Part shown: one piece after another, positions 56,214 through 64,000 of the stretch | How the letters are laid out: each line of letters starts with the position of its first letter | How positions within the stretch are numbered: the first letter of the stretch is position 1 | Origin: Bin55 sp965220235 | Lineage (GTDB): Bacteria > Pseudomonadota > Gammaproteobacteria > Pseudomonadales > Azotimanducaceae | Direction of reading: 5' to 3' | Assembly: GCA_965220235.1 (NCBI GenBank) | Contig: OZ244815.1 | Location: 310,001 to 374,000 of the forward strand | DNA: 64,000 nt | Made by a program: the position numbers and the translations under genes | The notes under the pieces: generated by a model | The model's input: the letters and a program-made list of their open reading frames with translations, nothing else | What the model was told of the DNA's origin: nothing | Databases searched by the model: none

Positions 56214-56224
56214 GGGAGCAAATC

Positions 56225-59200
56225 ATGCTAACCGTAGCGATACGCGACGCTCCGCGAAGTTCGTGGAATGCATCGCGATCGACTGCCAGAAGACAACTTC
56301 GCAACCGGGCGTCGTTGCCTTTGTTAGCTCTCTTCGTGTTCTTCGCGCACCCGATCAGTGCGCAATCAGCCGATCATGCGTTTTCCCAAGCCTCGCTCTC
56401 CATCGAGTGGAGTGAATCTCAAGATCAGCTAGCAGCAAACCTCCAAGCCCTTCATACCGCGTTTGATGCTGCGAAAGGGGCTCAGGGCAGACGCTTCGCG
56501 AATTACTCTATTCGCAATCCCACCCTATCGCTATTCGAGCTGCACGACCAGGAAGGTCGTTACATCACGGCACAGGATCGGCAGGATTACTCGCACGCGC
56601 TTGAACTACGCCTAAAGTCAACCAGTACGATCGACTTTGAGGCACTGCCTGAGTCCAAGCAAATCACGCTCGTTGTTGACGCCGTCGCGAAGACCGAAAC
56701 CGAGATTCGGCGGCTCGTACATTCCTCGGAAGTCGATGCGGCATTGGCGGCTCGAGCCAGGCTAAATACCCCATCATCGCTCACGATTTCGATCAATGTA
56801 ACCGACGTGGATGAACGACCGGTTGTTGCGGCCCAGTACGATCCTTCCACCAATCATCAGCGTGGATTTTTGTTGCGTATGAATGCCAACGGCGGCGCTC
56901 AACGCATTCGAGCCGATCAGCTATTCCATGATCCGGAACGGAGGGAGTTGTACCTCAAACCCAACGCTGAAGACGTTGAGATACGTGAGTTCGTCGGTTA
57001 TTCACCTAATTTCGATGATCGCACGGTCAGTATTGGCAGTACCGAGTTGGATACGAACAGCATCGCCGGCAACTCACCTTCAAGAGACGGCACGATCGTC
57101 CGCGTCAGCACGGCAGGCTCAACAATCATCATCACACCGGTCGCGGATGATCAAGACGGGATTAGGAAGGCAGAGATATGGGTACGCGGCTGGGATCAGC
57201 GAGGTCCGACAGCCGTGTTACCGCGTTTGGACCCCGCGACTGCCGAATCACTCGCCAAGATCACGGTTCTTGTCCAGACCGGCAACAACCGACTCCCAGT
57301 GTGGCCAGGTAACGCAACCGGGTTCTCCCTCAATTTGGATGAAGGCTTTACGGGTCCGTTGAGACCGCAGTTTGGTTCATGGGACGCAACGGATCCGGAT
57401 AACGATCAAATCACCTATTCGCTGTTGGATACGTCCACTCGCGATGCGTGCTCGGCGTCAACGGTAGGTGAGGGTATCAGTTTCGCTAGCGCTTGCATTC
57501 GCTTGGAATCGACCACGAATGTCATCTTTCAGGTATACGGCGAGTTCGACTACGAGGCAGTGCGTGAGAACCCCATCGGACGTTTCACCTTGCAAGCGAC
57601 AGACTCCCGCGGAGCGGTCGCGGAGGCGATGTTCACCATCCGACTAGCCAATGTGGATGAACCGATCTCGGGTGGCTTCAAGACCAACGCTCTAAGCATT
57701 TACCTGCCGACCACGACCGTCAAACGCTTTGACTTGAGCAAACTCTTCATTGATCCCGAAGAGACTGAAACGCTCACGTTTCGAGCGGTCAGTGGTAATA
57801 CCACAGTCGCCACCGTGAATGCGACCCCGGATCCGGTGCTTCAAATCACGGCACTAAAGCTCGGTCGAACGACCGTACATGCATGGGCAACGACCCGATC
57901 GGGTGAAACTCGACATTCTTCCATGACGGTCGTCATTAAGGACGACAACAATCCACCTGAATTTCCAGGCGGCGTAAGCCGCTACCAAGCGAACGTTGCA
58001 GAGAACGCTCCCATCGGGACGAAGCTGTCGACGACGATCTCAGCAACTGACCCAGACTACGGCGATGTGCTTAGTTTCAGTCTGCAGGAAAACGCTCATT
58101 TCAGACTATCCGATGAAGGTCTGGCCGTCAATCAGATTCAGCTAGCCACCAAAGCACTCCTCGACTTCGAGACCCAAGCCAACTACCTACTGACCCTTAC
58201 CGTAAGCGACGATGTGGAAAGCGCAGACGTCCAGGTATTCGTGAACCTGCTCGACATTGACGAAGCGGTCCGCGCCACCTCCGTCTCGATCCCAACCATC
58301 AGCATGAGCGTCAACGGGACGGAAATGTTCGACGCGAAGCCACACTTCATCGACGACGAAGGCAGAGTGCCGAATTTCCGCGTTACCGCGTTCGATTCGA
58401 CGATTGTCGATATCTTTGTGCGTAGTACCGGCGAAGTACAGATCTTTGCGAAACGCAACGGCACAACGGATGCGACATTGACCGCAACGGATTCCTCTGG
58501 CGGCGTCGCGGCAAAGAGTTTCACGGTCGTCGTTGAGACGAGCGAACCGCCGGTGGTAAGTCAACCCGTTGGCAACCAGTCGATGCAGCCTGGTTTGATG
58601 GAACTCTCATTGGAGGGCGTATTCTCGGACCCGGACAGTGAGGTATCGATCGTTGAAGCGTCGTCAAGCGACGAAGAGGTGCTCTTGGCGATCTTACCGA
58701 GTAACGAACCCGATACGCTCGTGCTCTATGCCTGGAAGACAGGGACAGCCGACGTCAAGCTCGTAGCGCGTGATCCGGCCGAAAACGAGGTAACCCATAC
58801 CTTCCGAGTAACTGTGACCGATGAAGAGGCACCCGTCACGAGCGCATTGATTTCCGATCAAACCCTCACCGTGGGTCAGCGCCTTGGTTCGTTGAGTTTG
58901 TTGGAGGGGTTTTCGACCCCAGAAGAACAACCGTCTTCGTTCTCCGTCAGTTCGAGCAGCACATCGACCGTCAATGCCGTTGTCGCGAGTTCGGACGTGA
59001 TTGCCTGGTGGGAGTCGTTGAACTGCGTGGAGAAAGTTGCTGCCGTCGGGGATACGGGGATGGCAAATGACTCGAACCCGTATTGCCAGAGTTTCATATC
59101 GCTAAGTGTTCAGCACAAGGTCATCGTTCGAGCGGTTGCAGCGCATCACGCGTTGTTGCATGGTCTTTCGGTAGGTAGTGCGGATATCACGGTATCGGCG

Positions 59201-61213
59201 ACGTACGCGTCGGGTGCTGTTACGTCGACAACCTTCACTGCAACGGTTGAAGCTACGGCTTCTAGCGTCGTCGCTTCGATACCGCAGCGAATTGGTTATC
59301 TGGACGAAACGCTCACGTTTCAAGTTCAGGAGCTGGTCGGATCGGATATAGCTGTCAATGCGATTGAGATCGCAGTTCGCGAATCGGATGTTGCGAACGC
59401 GCGACTGTCTGACGACGGGCAGACCATCGAGATTCAGGGTCTTGAAATTGGCTCTACGAATATTGCGTTGATCGGAACTGACGCCACCGGCGAGTACCTA
59501 GTAGTACGTTTTAGCCTTCGCATCGGGAATCGAGCGCCACAGCTTTTGGCATCGGAACTTAGCCTGACGCTCGAAGTAGGCGAAGAACCCTATATTCAAG
59601 ATCTCTACCAGGTCTTCGACGATGCCCAATCGTTGCGTTTTGAATTGATGGCGAGTCAATCGGACATCCTCGATGGGAGCGTGCAGGGCTCAGACCTGGT
59701 CCTTTCGCCATTACGCAAAGGATCCGCCGAGTTTTCCGTTCGCGCGACTGACACTTACGGTGCATCTGCAGTTGCGACCTTCATGGTCAGCGTGAGCGAA
59801 GACCTTCTCAACGAGGTCGCGTCTCAAGCGCTCGCCGGGTACGGTCGCGCAGTCCTGAATAGCGTCAGTTCGGTGATCGGATCGAGATTAGACCAACCGA
59901 TCAATGTGCCCGATCTGCGGACAGATCGAGTATCACAGAATGCTAATTCGCTCGAGTGGACGTCATCCGGTAGGGGATCGGAACTTTTTGATGCGCTGCT
60001 CGAAGACGACCCTGCATTGGGAGAATCTTCGACATGGACGAGCGCTTCTTCACGTGTCCATTCGATCCCACGGCTTTCACATACATTCGCAAGCGCTGAC
60101 GACTCGAGGTATTGGACGCTTTGGACCGACTCGGATACTCAGTCGTACCATGGCGACGGATATCGAGGACAGACGCGCTCGTGTTACATGGGTACGGATG
60201 TTGTCATGAATAGCCGAACCCAGGTCGGCCTTGCCGGATCGCAAACGAAAGGCTCGGGTGACTACACCTTCGGCAATGCCCAGCGTTGGGTGGAAACGGA
60301 ACAGACCTTCCTTTCGCCATTCATGCGTTACCAGGTTCACGACAACGCATCGATTTGGGCAATCGCGACGATGGGTAGTGGGGAAATGGCGACAACGTCG
60401 AATAGGGAAGACCGACCGAACTTCACACACCGCTTACGCACTTCAGCAGTTGTTCTCGGCTCGACGAGTGAACTCGGGAGCTTGAAACGCGTTAATCTCA
60501 CGTGGAACAGTGACGTCGCGCATTTGTCGATAGCAGCCGATTCGTTGGATCCGGAGCGTGATTCACTGACTGCGGACATCCAACGAGCTCGTAGTGGACT
60601 GACCACAACGTTCAACATACCTCTGAACTCGCGGGTTGCCCTCGAACCATTTGCTACCCTCAATCTGCGATACGACGGAGGCAGCGATCAAGAAGGCGTG
60701 GGAATGGAAACAGTAGGCGGTGCGCGTTTGTCAGCTGGCGCATTCAGTGTTGAATTCCGCGGCCGTCGATTTGAGCTTCGTGACGAACAGAATTACGTCG
60801 AACAAGGCATCTCGCTTTCGACCACGTACAACCCATCGAAGGACGCTACGGGTTGGTCAGTATCGCTGGCTCCGACGTGGGGTAACTCGGAACAGACCTT
60901 CGATCCGTTCATGTCAGGTCAAAGGATTGATTCACGTTTCAGTACTTGGCTTGAGTCCGGTACGAATGTAGAGGTATTTGGTCTTGAAGGGTCCTTGAGT
61001 TATGGCATCCTCGCCAGTCGCGAGCGATTCATCGTGACGCCGTATCTACAGACGCGAACCCACACGGTTAGCGATCAACGCGTAGGTGTGCGACTACGAG
61101 GAATGGCGCAGTCCACGCGTCGATTGGAATTGGATTTCCTGATACAGCGCTCGGATCTCTTACAAAATGAGCAGGAAAATGGAGTTGCAGCAACCGCAAC
61201 ATTACGTTTCTAA
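56225..61213 (+). CDS. Third giant cadherin/Ig-like adhesin, divergent paralogue
   Basis: The 1,662-residue protein starts with an unusually long basic n-region (residues 1-29), a hydrophobic core (LPLLALFVFFAHP) and a likely cleavage near ISA/QS. The passenger of ~1,150 residues has cadherin-like modules with ATDPDNDQITYSLL, DFETQANYLLTLTVSD and repeated SGVFSDPDSE-like motifs. LAGYGRAVLNSVSSVIGSRL (near residue 1200) matches the same position of the other two adhesins, and the last ~370 residues form the barrel ending TATLRF. The paralogues share layout but little close identity. GGGAG at 56214-56218, immediately beyond IS256 copy D, is the ribosome site, so the native upstream region is lost. 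The stop lies a few bases before the IS1595 element. Confidence 0.88.
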   Translation: MLTVAIRDAPRSSWNASRSTARRQLRNRASLPLLALFVFFAHPISAQSADHAFSQASLSIEWSESQDQLAANLQALHTAFDAAKGAQGRRFANYSIRNPTLSLFELHDQEGRYITAQDRQDYSHALELRLKSTSTIDFEALPESKQITLVVDAVAKTETEIRRLVHSSEVDAALAARARLNTPSSLTISINVTDVDERPVVAAQYDPSTNHQRGFLLRMNANGGAQRIRADQLFHDPERRELYLKPNAEDVEIREFVGYSPNFDDRTVSIGSTELDTNSIAGNSPSRDGTIVRVSTAGSTIIITPVADDQDGIRKAEIWVRGWDQRGPTAVLPRLDPATAESLAKITVLVQTGNNRLPVWPGNATGFSLNLDEGFTGPLRPQFGSWDATDPDNDQITYSLLDTSTRDACSASTVGEGISFASACIRLESTTNVIFQVYGEFDYEAVRENPIGRFTLQATDSRGAVAEAMFTIRLANVDEPISGGFKTNALSIYLPTTTVKRFDLSKLFIDPEETETLTFRAVSGNTTVATVNATPDPVLQITALKLGRTTVHAWATTRSGETRHSSMTVVIKDDNNPPEFPGGVSRYQANVAENAPIGTKLSTTISATDPDYGDVLSFSLQENAHFRLSDEGLAVNQIQLATKALLDFETQANYLLTLTVSDDVESADVQVFVNLLDIDEAVRATSVSIPTISMSVNGTEMFDAKPHFIDDEGRVPNFRVTAFDSTIVDIFVRSTGEVQIFAKRNGTTDATLTATDSSGGVAAKSFTVVVETSEPPVVSQPVGNQSMQPGLMELSLEGVFSDPDSEVSIVEASSSDEEVLLAILPSNEPDTLVLYAWKTGTADVKLVARDPAENEVTHTFRVTVTDEEAPVTSALISDQTLTVGQRLGSLSLLEGFSTPEEQPSSFSVSSSSTSTVNAVVASSDVIAWWESLNCVEKVAAVGDTGMANDSNPYCQSFISLSVQHKVIVRAVAAHHALLHGLSVGSADITVSATYASGAVTSTTFTATVEATASSVVASIPQRIGYLDETLTFQVQELVGSDIAVNAIEIAVRESDVANARLSDDGQTIEIQGLEIGSTNIALIGTDATGEYLVVRFSLRIGNRAPQLLASELSLTLEVGEEPYIQDLYQVFDDAQSLRFELMASQSDILDGSVQGSDLVLSPLRKGSAEFSVRATDTYGASAVATFMVSVSEDLLNEVASQALAGYGRAVLNSVSSVIGSRLDQPINVPDLRTDRVSQNANSLEWTSSGRGSELFDALLEDDPALGESSTWTSASSRVHSIPRLSHTFASADDSRYWTLWTDSDTQSYHGDGYRGQTRSCYMGTDVVMNSRTQVGLAGSQTKGSGDYTFGNAQRWVETEQTFLSPFMRYQVHDNASIWAIATMGSGEMATTSNREDRPNFTHRLRTSAVVLGSTSELGSLKRVNLTWNSDVAHLSIAADSLDPERDSLTADIQRARSGLTTTFNIPLNSRVALEPFATLNLRYDGGSDQEGVGMETVGGARLSAGAFSVEFRGRRFELRDEQNYVEQGISLSTTYNPSKDATGWSVSLAPTWGNSEQTFDPFMSGQRIDSRFSTWLESGTNVEVFGLEGSLSYGILASRERFIVTPYLQTRTHTVSDQRVGVRLRGMAQSTRRLELDFLIQRSDLLQNEQENGVAATATLRF

Positions 61214-61257
61214 TTTTGGGAATTACATACCTTGTTACACATATCTCAATAAAACAC

Positions 61258-61285
61258 TTGCATTTTGACTTTGTTTGTGTAAAAT
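61258..61285 (+). promoter_or_regulatory. Promoter of the IS1595 gene cluster
   Basis: TTGCAT (61258-61263) and TAAAAT (61280-61285) are separated by 16 bases, a good sigma-70-like match, followed 25 bases later by the transposase ATG with GGAG as ribosome site (61301-61304). Confidence 0.6.
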
Positions 61286-61310
61286 ACTTCCTGTAATAAC
61301 GGAGATCAAC

Positions 61311-62261
61311 ATGGCACGAAAAGCACCTGGGAAGTACTACCGCAAGGGTATGACACTCATCGACATCATGAAGATGTTCCCTGACGACAGCACATCCGAG
61401 AAGTGGTTTGAATCACAGCGCTGGGATGGCATCGTAATTTGCCCTAAGTGTGGCTCTGACAACATCCATGAACGCAAGAACCGAAAGCCGACTCCGTATC
61501 AGTGCCGATCTTGCCGTAAGTCGTTCTCCGTTAAAACGGACACGCTAATGCACGGCTCGAACCTCGGTTATCAAGTATGGGCAATCGCGATCTATCTTCT
61601 CGTTACGAACCTTAAAGGCGTGTCCAGCATGAAGTTACATCGTGATTTAGGCATCACGCAGAAGTCCGCTTGGCACTTGGCACATCGTATTCGAGAAACA
61701 TGGACGGATAACAAGGGTCTGTTCAACGGACCCGTCGAAGTCGATGAGACGTACATCGGTGGCAAGGAAGGCAACAAGCACGAATCCAAGAAACTCCGTG
61801 CGGGTCGTGGTGCCGTTGGTAAAGCTGCGGTTGTTGGCGTGAAGGATCGTGAATCTAATAAGGTCTCCGCGAAAGCCGTAGAACACACGGACGCTCGAAC
61901 AATCCACCCGTTCATCGAGCAACTAACCGAGCAAGGTGCGACGGTCTACACGGACGAAGCAACCGTATATGACTCACTTCCAACTGTTAGCAATCAGTAT
62001 CATCACGAAAGTGTCAAGCACAGTGTAGGTGAATATGTACGTGAACAAGCGCACACGAATGGCGTGGAATCGTTTTGGGCGTTGCTCAAGCGTGGCTATC
62101 AGGGAACGTACCATCAAATGAGTGTGAAGCATCTAAACCGCTACGTTCACGAGTTTTCAGGACGGCACAATGACCGACCTTCCGACACGATTGACCAAAT
62201 GGGTTCAGTCGCATCGAACCTAGACGGTAAGCGGTTGCCCTATCAATCGCTCGTGAAGTGA
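61311..62261 (+). CDS. IS1595-family transposase
   Basis: The 316-residue protein has an N-terminal zinc ribbon (CPKCGSDN and later CRSCRKSF), a helix-turn-helix-like part (LHRDLGITQKSAWHLAHRIR) and an ISXO2/DDE-type core: VEVDETYIGG (first Asp), ATVYTDEATVYDSL (second Asp), and HTNGVESFWALLKRGYQGTY, with the NGVESFWA motif that is typical of IS1595. ATG at 61311 is chosen for its GGAG. The stop overlaps the methyltransferase start as GTGA, so the downstream gene is translated from the same message. Confidence 0.93.
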   Translation: MARKAPGKYYRKGMTLIDIMKMFPDDSTSEKWFESQRWDGIVICPKCGSDNIHERKNRKPTPYQCRSCRKSFSVKTDTLMHGSNLGYQVWAIAIYLLVTNLKGVSSMKLHRDLGITQKSAWHLAHRIRETWTDNKGLFNGPVEVDETYIGGKEGNKHESKKLRAGRGAVGKAAVVGVKDRESNKVSAKAVEHTDARTIHPFIEQLTEQGATVYTDEATVYDSLPTVSNQYHHESVKHSVGEYVREQAHTNGVESFWALLKRGYQGTYHQMSVKHLNRYVHEFSGRHNDRPSDTIDQMGSVASNLDGKRLPYQSLVK

Positions 62262-63181
62262 GTCGCAAGCGACGTAACGGACAGTTCTTTACCCACCAAA
62301 ACCCATTCGGACACAAGGCGTTTAAGTGGTGGGTAGAGCAATGCGAGTTACCCGATCAAGAGATACTAGAGCCGTTCGCTGGTGCTAATGGACTAATCAC
62401 CCACCTAGAGAACATGGACTACTGCAATGCGTCCGTGTCCTACGACATCGAGCCACAGAACGATCGTGTAGCCGTTCGAGACACACTAGCGGATTTCCCT
62501 ACTGGTTTCGATGTATGCGTTACCAATCCACCGTGGCTTGCTCGAAACAGTGCCACAGTGCGAGGCTACGACTTCCCTGTATGCGACCATGACAACCTCT
62601 ACAAGTTTGCGTTGCAGAAGTGTTTGGAGAATTGCGGTTGGGTAGCTGCACTCATACCGGAGTCGTTTATCCGTGCTGGACTCTATCAAGATCGACTAGC
62701 GGAGTTCATATCCATACCGCACAAGTTGTTTAGCGACACGGGACACCCAGTAGGACTAGCGTTATTCACACCCGATCCAATCGAGGACGTGCAAGTTTGG
62801 CTCGGTGCTGATCGCATCGGTTGGCTATCTGATATGGAGTCGAATCGTCCTACTCCACTCGACAATGGACCAGACGTTGTGTTTAACGACGCTCACGGTA
62901 ATGTAGGTCTTATCGCACTAGACAACACACGTGAAGCGTCTATACGCTTCTGCGACGTGAGGGAACTAGACGACTACGAGGTTAAGCAAACAGGTCGTCA
63001 TATCACGAAGCTAGGCGTGTCTGGGTTCGTCAAAATCAGGACGTGGAACAAGTACCTATGTGACTTTCGAGAAGCAACTAAGGACATGCTTCTGACGTGC
63101 TACAAGGGCATCCGAAAGGACGGTATGTATCGCCGTCGCTTAGATTGGGAGATTGCACGGGGAATTATCCACCATGCATGA
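62258..63181 (+). CDS. DNA adenine methyltransferase-like protein (passenger)
   Basis: The 307-residue protein has the N6-adenine methyltransferase pattern: EILEPFAGANGL (residues 36-46) is the S-adenosylmethionine loop (motif I), SYDIEPQ the acidic motif II region, and NPPW (90-93) in VTNPPWLARNS the catalytic motif IV. It opens with GQFFTHQNPFGHKAF, common in type II and type I-like enzymes. Methylation could protect host DNA from the partner nuclease. GTG at 62258 overlaps the transposase stop; the stop overlaps the next start. A similar domain order is used by lone methylases, so a purely regulatory role is possible. Confidence 0.82.
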   Translation: MSRKRRNGQFFTHQNPFGHKAFKWWVEQCELPDQEILEPFAGANGLITHLENMDYCNASVSYDIEPQNDRVAVRDTLADFPTGFDVCVTNPPWLARNSATVRGYDFPVCDHDNLYKFALQKCLENCGWVAALIPESFIRAGLYQDRLAEFISIPHKLFSDTGHPVGLALFTPDPIEDVQVWLGADRIGWLSDMESNRPTPLDNGPDVVFNDAHGNVGLIALDNTREASIRFCDVRELDDYEVKQTGRHITKLGVSGFVKIRTWNKYLCDFREATKDMLLTCYKGIRKDGMYRRRLDWEIARGIIHHA

Positions 63182-63830
63182 GCCACCCGACTACGACGCG
63201 ATAGAACGTGAGATTGCCAAATCTGGTATGGAACAGGTCGTAGATCGACTTGACGCGAATGACGAGTATCTTCGTAAACGGATCGAGTGGTTTGTAGATC
63301 GGTTCGGATTTCAACCCGAAGCGGTCAAGGACAAAATCCGAGAGGATCGGATGTTCTCCGCTCACTTTGCTAAAGACCCAAGACGGACAGGTTTTCACGA
63401 GAAAGTCGCTGCGTGCTGGTTGAAGCAGTTCAGCAACATCATTGCCGAGTTTGAGACACTACCTAAAAGCGGTAAGAATGCTTGGTACGTTAATGGCGAC
63501 GGATTGATGCAACAGAACGTCAAACCGAAGCCGTCGAAGTCGCTTGACTTCCGATGGATTAGTGGGCGATACACGATATTTGGTACACATAAATACACCC
63601 GCGAAGGCGGAGGCAATCAGGACAGTCAGTTTGACGAAGTTAAGCTGACGTTAAGACACTTCCAACAAGGTGCGGTTGATGACTGCACCATCTTGCTAGC
63701 CATCGTAGACGGACCGTACTACACACGAGAGAAGCTAGCTGAACTGAATCGGTTTGAGCGGACGAATCCACCATACTCTAAAGCCATGCATATTCAGTTC
63801 GTTCCCGAGTACTTGGAGCAACGGCTATGA
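63174..63830 (+). CDS. Probable restriction endonuclease (passenger)
   Basis: The 218-residue protein overlaps the end of the methyltransferase gene by 8 bases. It has a helical N-terminal part and then a beta-rich core: SLDFRWISGRYTIFGTHK (123-140) and YTREGGGNQDSQFDEVKLTL (141-160), followed by the strand CTILLAIVDGPYYT. A conserved Asp, the T-H-K sequence and a downstream Glu are arranged as in PD-(D/E)xK-type nucleases, but the match is not exact and other nuclease folds are possible. The tight gene overlap with a methyltransferase supports a restriction-modification pair. The ATG at 63174 is used because it lies just inside the methyltransferase stop. No cleavage specificity can be read from sequence. 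Confidence 0.55.
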   Translation: MHEPPDYDAIEREIAKSGMEQVVDRLDANDEYLRKRIEWFVDRFGFQPEAVKDKIREDRMFSAHFAKDPRRTGFHEKVAACWLKQFSNIIAEFETLPKSGKNAWYVNGDGLMQQNVKPKPSKSLDFRWISGRYTIFGTHKYTREGGGNQDSQFDEVKLTLRHFQQGAVDDCTILLAIVDGPYYTREKLAELNRFERTNPPYSKAMHIQFVPEYLEQRL

Positions 63831-63976
63831 CACGCACGAAGGACGACATCCAACCGATTGACGACACACCCGAAAACGTCGCTAAGGCAATCATGCGAGG
63901 ACGACCAAAGCCAAAGAAGGAATGGCGTTACCTCAAGCGTATCCGTCAGAGATACGGCAAGCGTAAGACCACCTAG
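63827..63976 (+). CDS. Small passenger protein (49 aa), AIMRGRPK-type
   Basis: A 49-residue protein starting at an ATG that overlaps the nuclease stop (ATGA). It reads DDIQPIDDTPENVAKAIMRG followed by RPKPKKEWRYLKRIRQRYGK. The VAKAIMRGRPKP core recurs in small genes found beside IS1595-type and similar mobile cargo, in my memory of such loci. The acidic start and very basic end suggest a nucleic-acid- or partner-binding peptide. It is the last gene visible, 24 bases before the window edge. Function unknown. Confidence 0.6.
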   Translation: MTRTKDDIQPIDDTPENVAKAIMRGRPKPKKEWRYLKRIRQRYGKRKTT

Positions 63977-64000
63977 AACCTAAAACCAGCAAGCAACCTA

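Larger units (their letters stand above)
61218..64000 (+). mobile_element. IS1595-family element with passenger genes (right end outside window)
   Basis: The sequence changes right after the adhesin stop. An AT-rich start with GGGAATTACATACC leads into an IS1595-family transposase followed by three coupled genes, all in one orientation and with stop-start overlaps. IS1595-superfamily elements are known to carry passenger genes, including methyltransferases. The right terminal repeat is not visible within the window, so its boundary is open. The left boundary is inferred from the abrupt change in context, not from a confirmed repeat. Confidence 0.55.

Noticed and set aside
1..64000. Search for tRNA, rRNA and CRISPR arrays
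   Set aside because: I saw no T-arm-like motif within a cloverleaf, no rRNA core sequences and no regularly spaced short direct repeats anywhere in the window. Without a covariance search this is a by-eye negative.

Overview
The window looks like part of a proteobacterial, probably gammaproteobacterial, chromosome of moderate GC content. The evidence is a TonB/ExbB/ExbD energy-transduction operon with a TonB-dependent receptor, a di-heme cytochrome c peroxidase, large surface proteins ending in an outer-membrane barrel, and proteobacterial IS families (IS3, IS21, IS110, IS256, IS1595). Many broken genes and IS copies suggest a genome undergoing IS expansion and gene decay, as seen in some host-associated bacteria. 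That lifestyle is inference; the sequence does not prove it.

Left part (1-10.5 kb): decayed accessory DNA. It holds a relic of an Apea-like HEPN protein, a conserved small helical protein, a Xre/RES toxin-antitoxin pair whose toxin is frameshifted, a fragment of a pRiA4b ORF-3-like protein, one very large intact SNF2 helicase, and the tail of nhaA joined to the tail of an IS110 transposase.

Core-like part (11-21.6 kb): a forward operon of a DUF1295 membrane protein, a PlsC-type acyltransferase and a SOUL haem-binding protein; a frameshifted hypothetical gene; a reverse operon of di-heme peroxidase, TonB-dependent receptor, ExbB, ExbD, ExbD and TonB; and a secreted DNA/RNA endonuclease.

Mobile part (22-28.7 kb): an IS21 element lying against an IS110-family tail, a complete IS110-family element with inverted repeats near its ends and a long leader, and the first of four IS256 copies.

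Adhesin and defence island (29-61.2 kb): a GIY-YIG nuclease-like protein; a 5,877-bp direct duplication, each copy carrying a leader, a 1,772-residue cadherin/Ig-like autotransporter-type adhesin and a terminator; then a four-gene operon encoding a ubiquitin-like beta-grasp protein, an E1-like ThiF enzyme and a DUF6527 zinc-binding protein plus an unknown lead gene. Three more IS256 copies separate a PIN-domain gene pair and a group with a Panacea/YwgA-like protein and a membrane protein. A third, divergent adhesin starts 12 bases after the last IS256 copy.

Right end (61.2-64 kb): an IS1595-family transposase translationally coupled to an adenine methyltransferase, a probable restriction nuclease and a small basic-tailed protein. 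This looks like a transposon with restriction-modification passengers. The two strongest candidates for little-described biology are the ubiquitin-like operon at 44.3-46.5 kb and this IS1595 passenger cluster.
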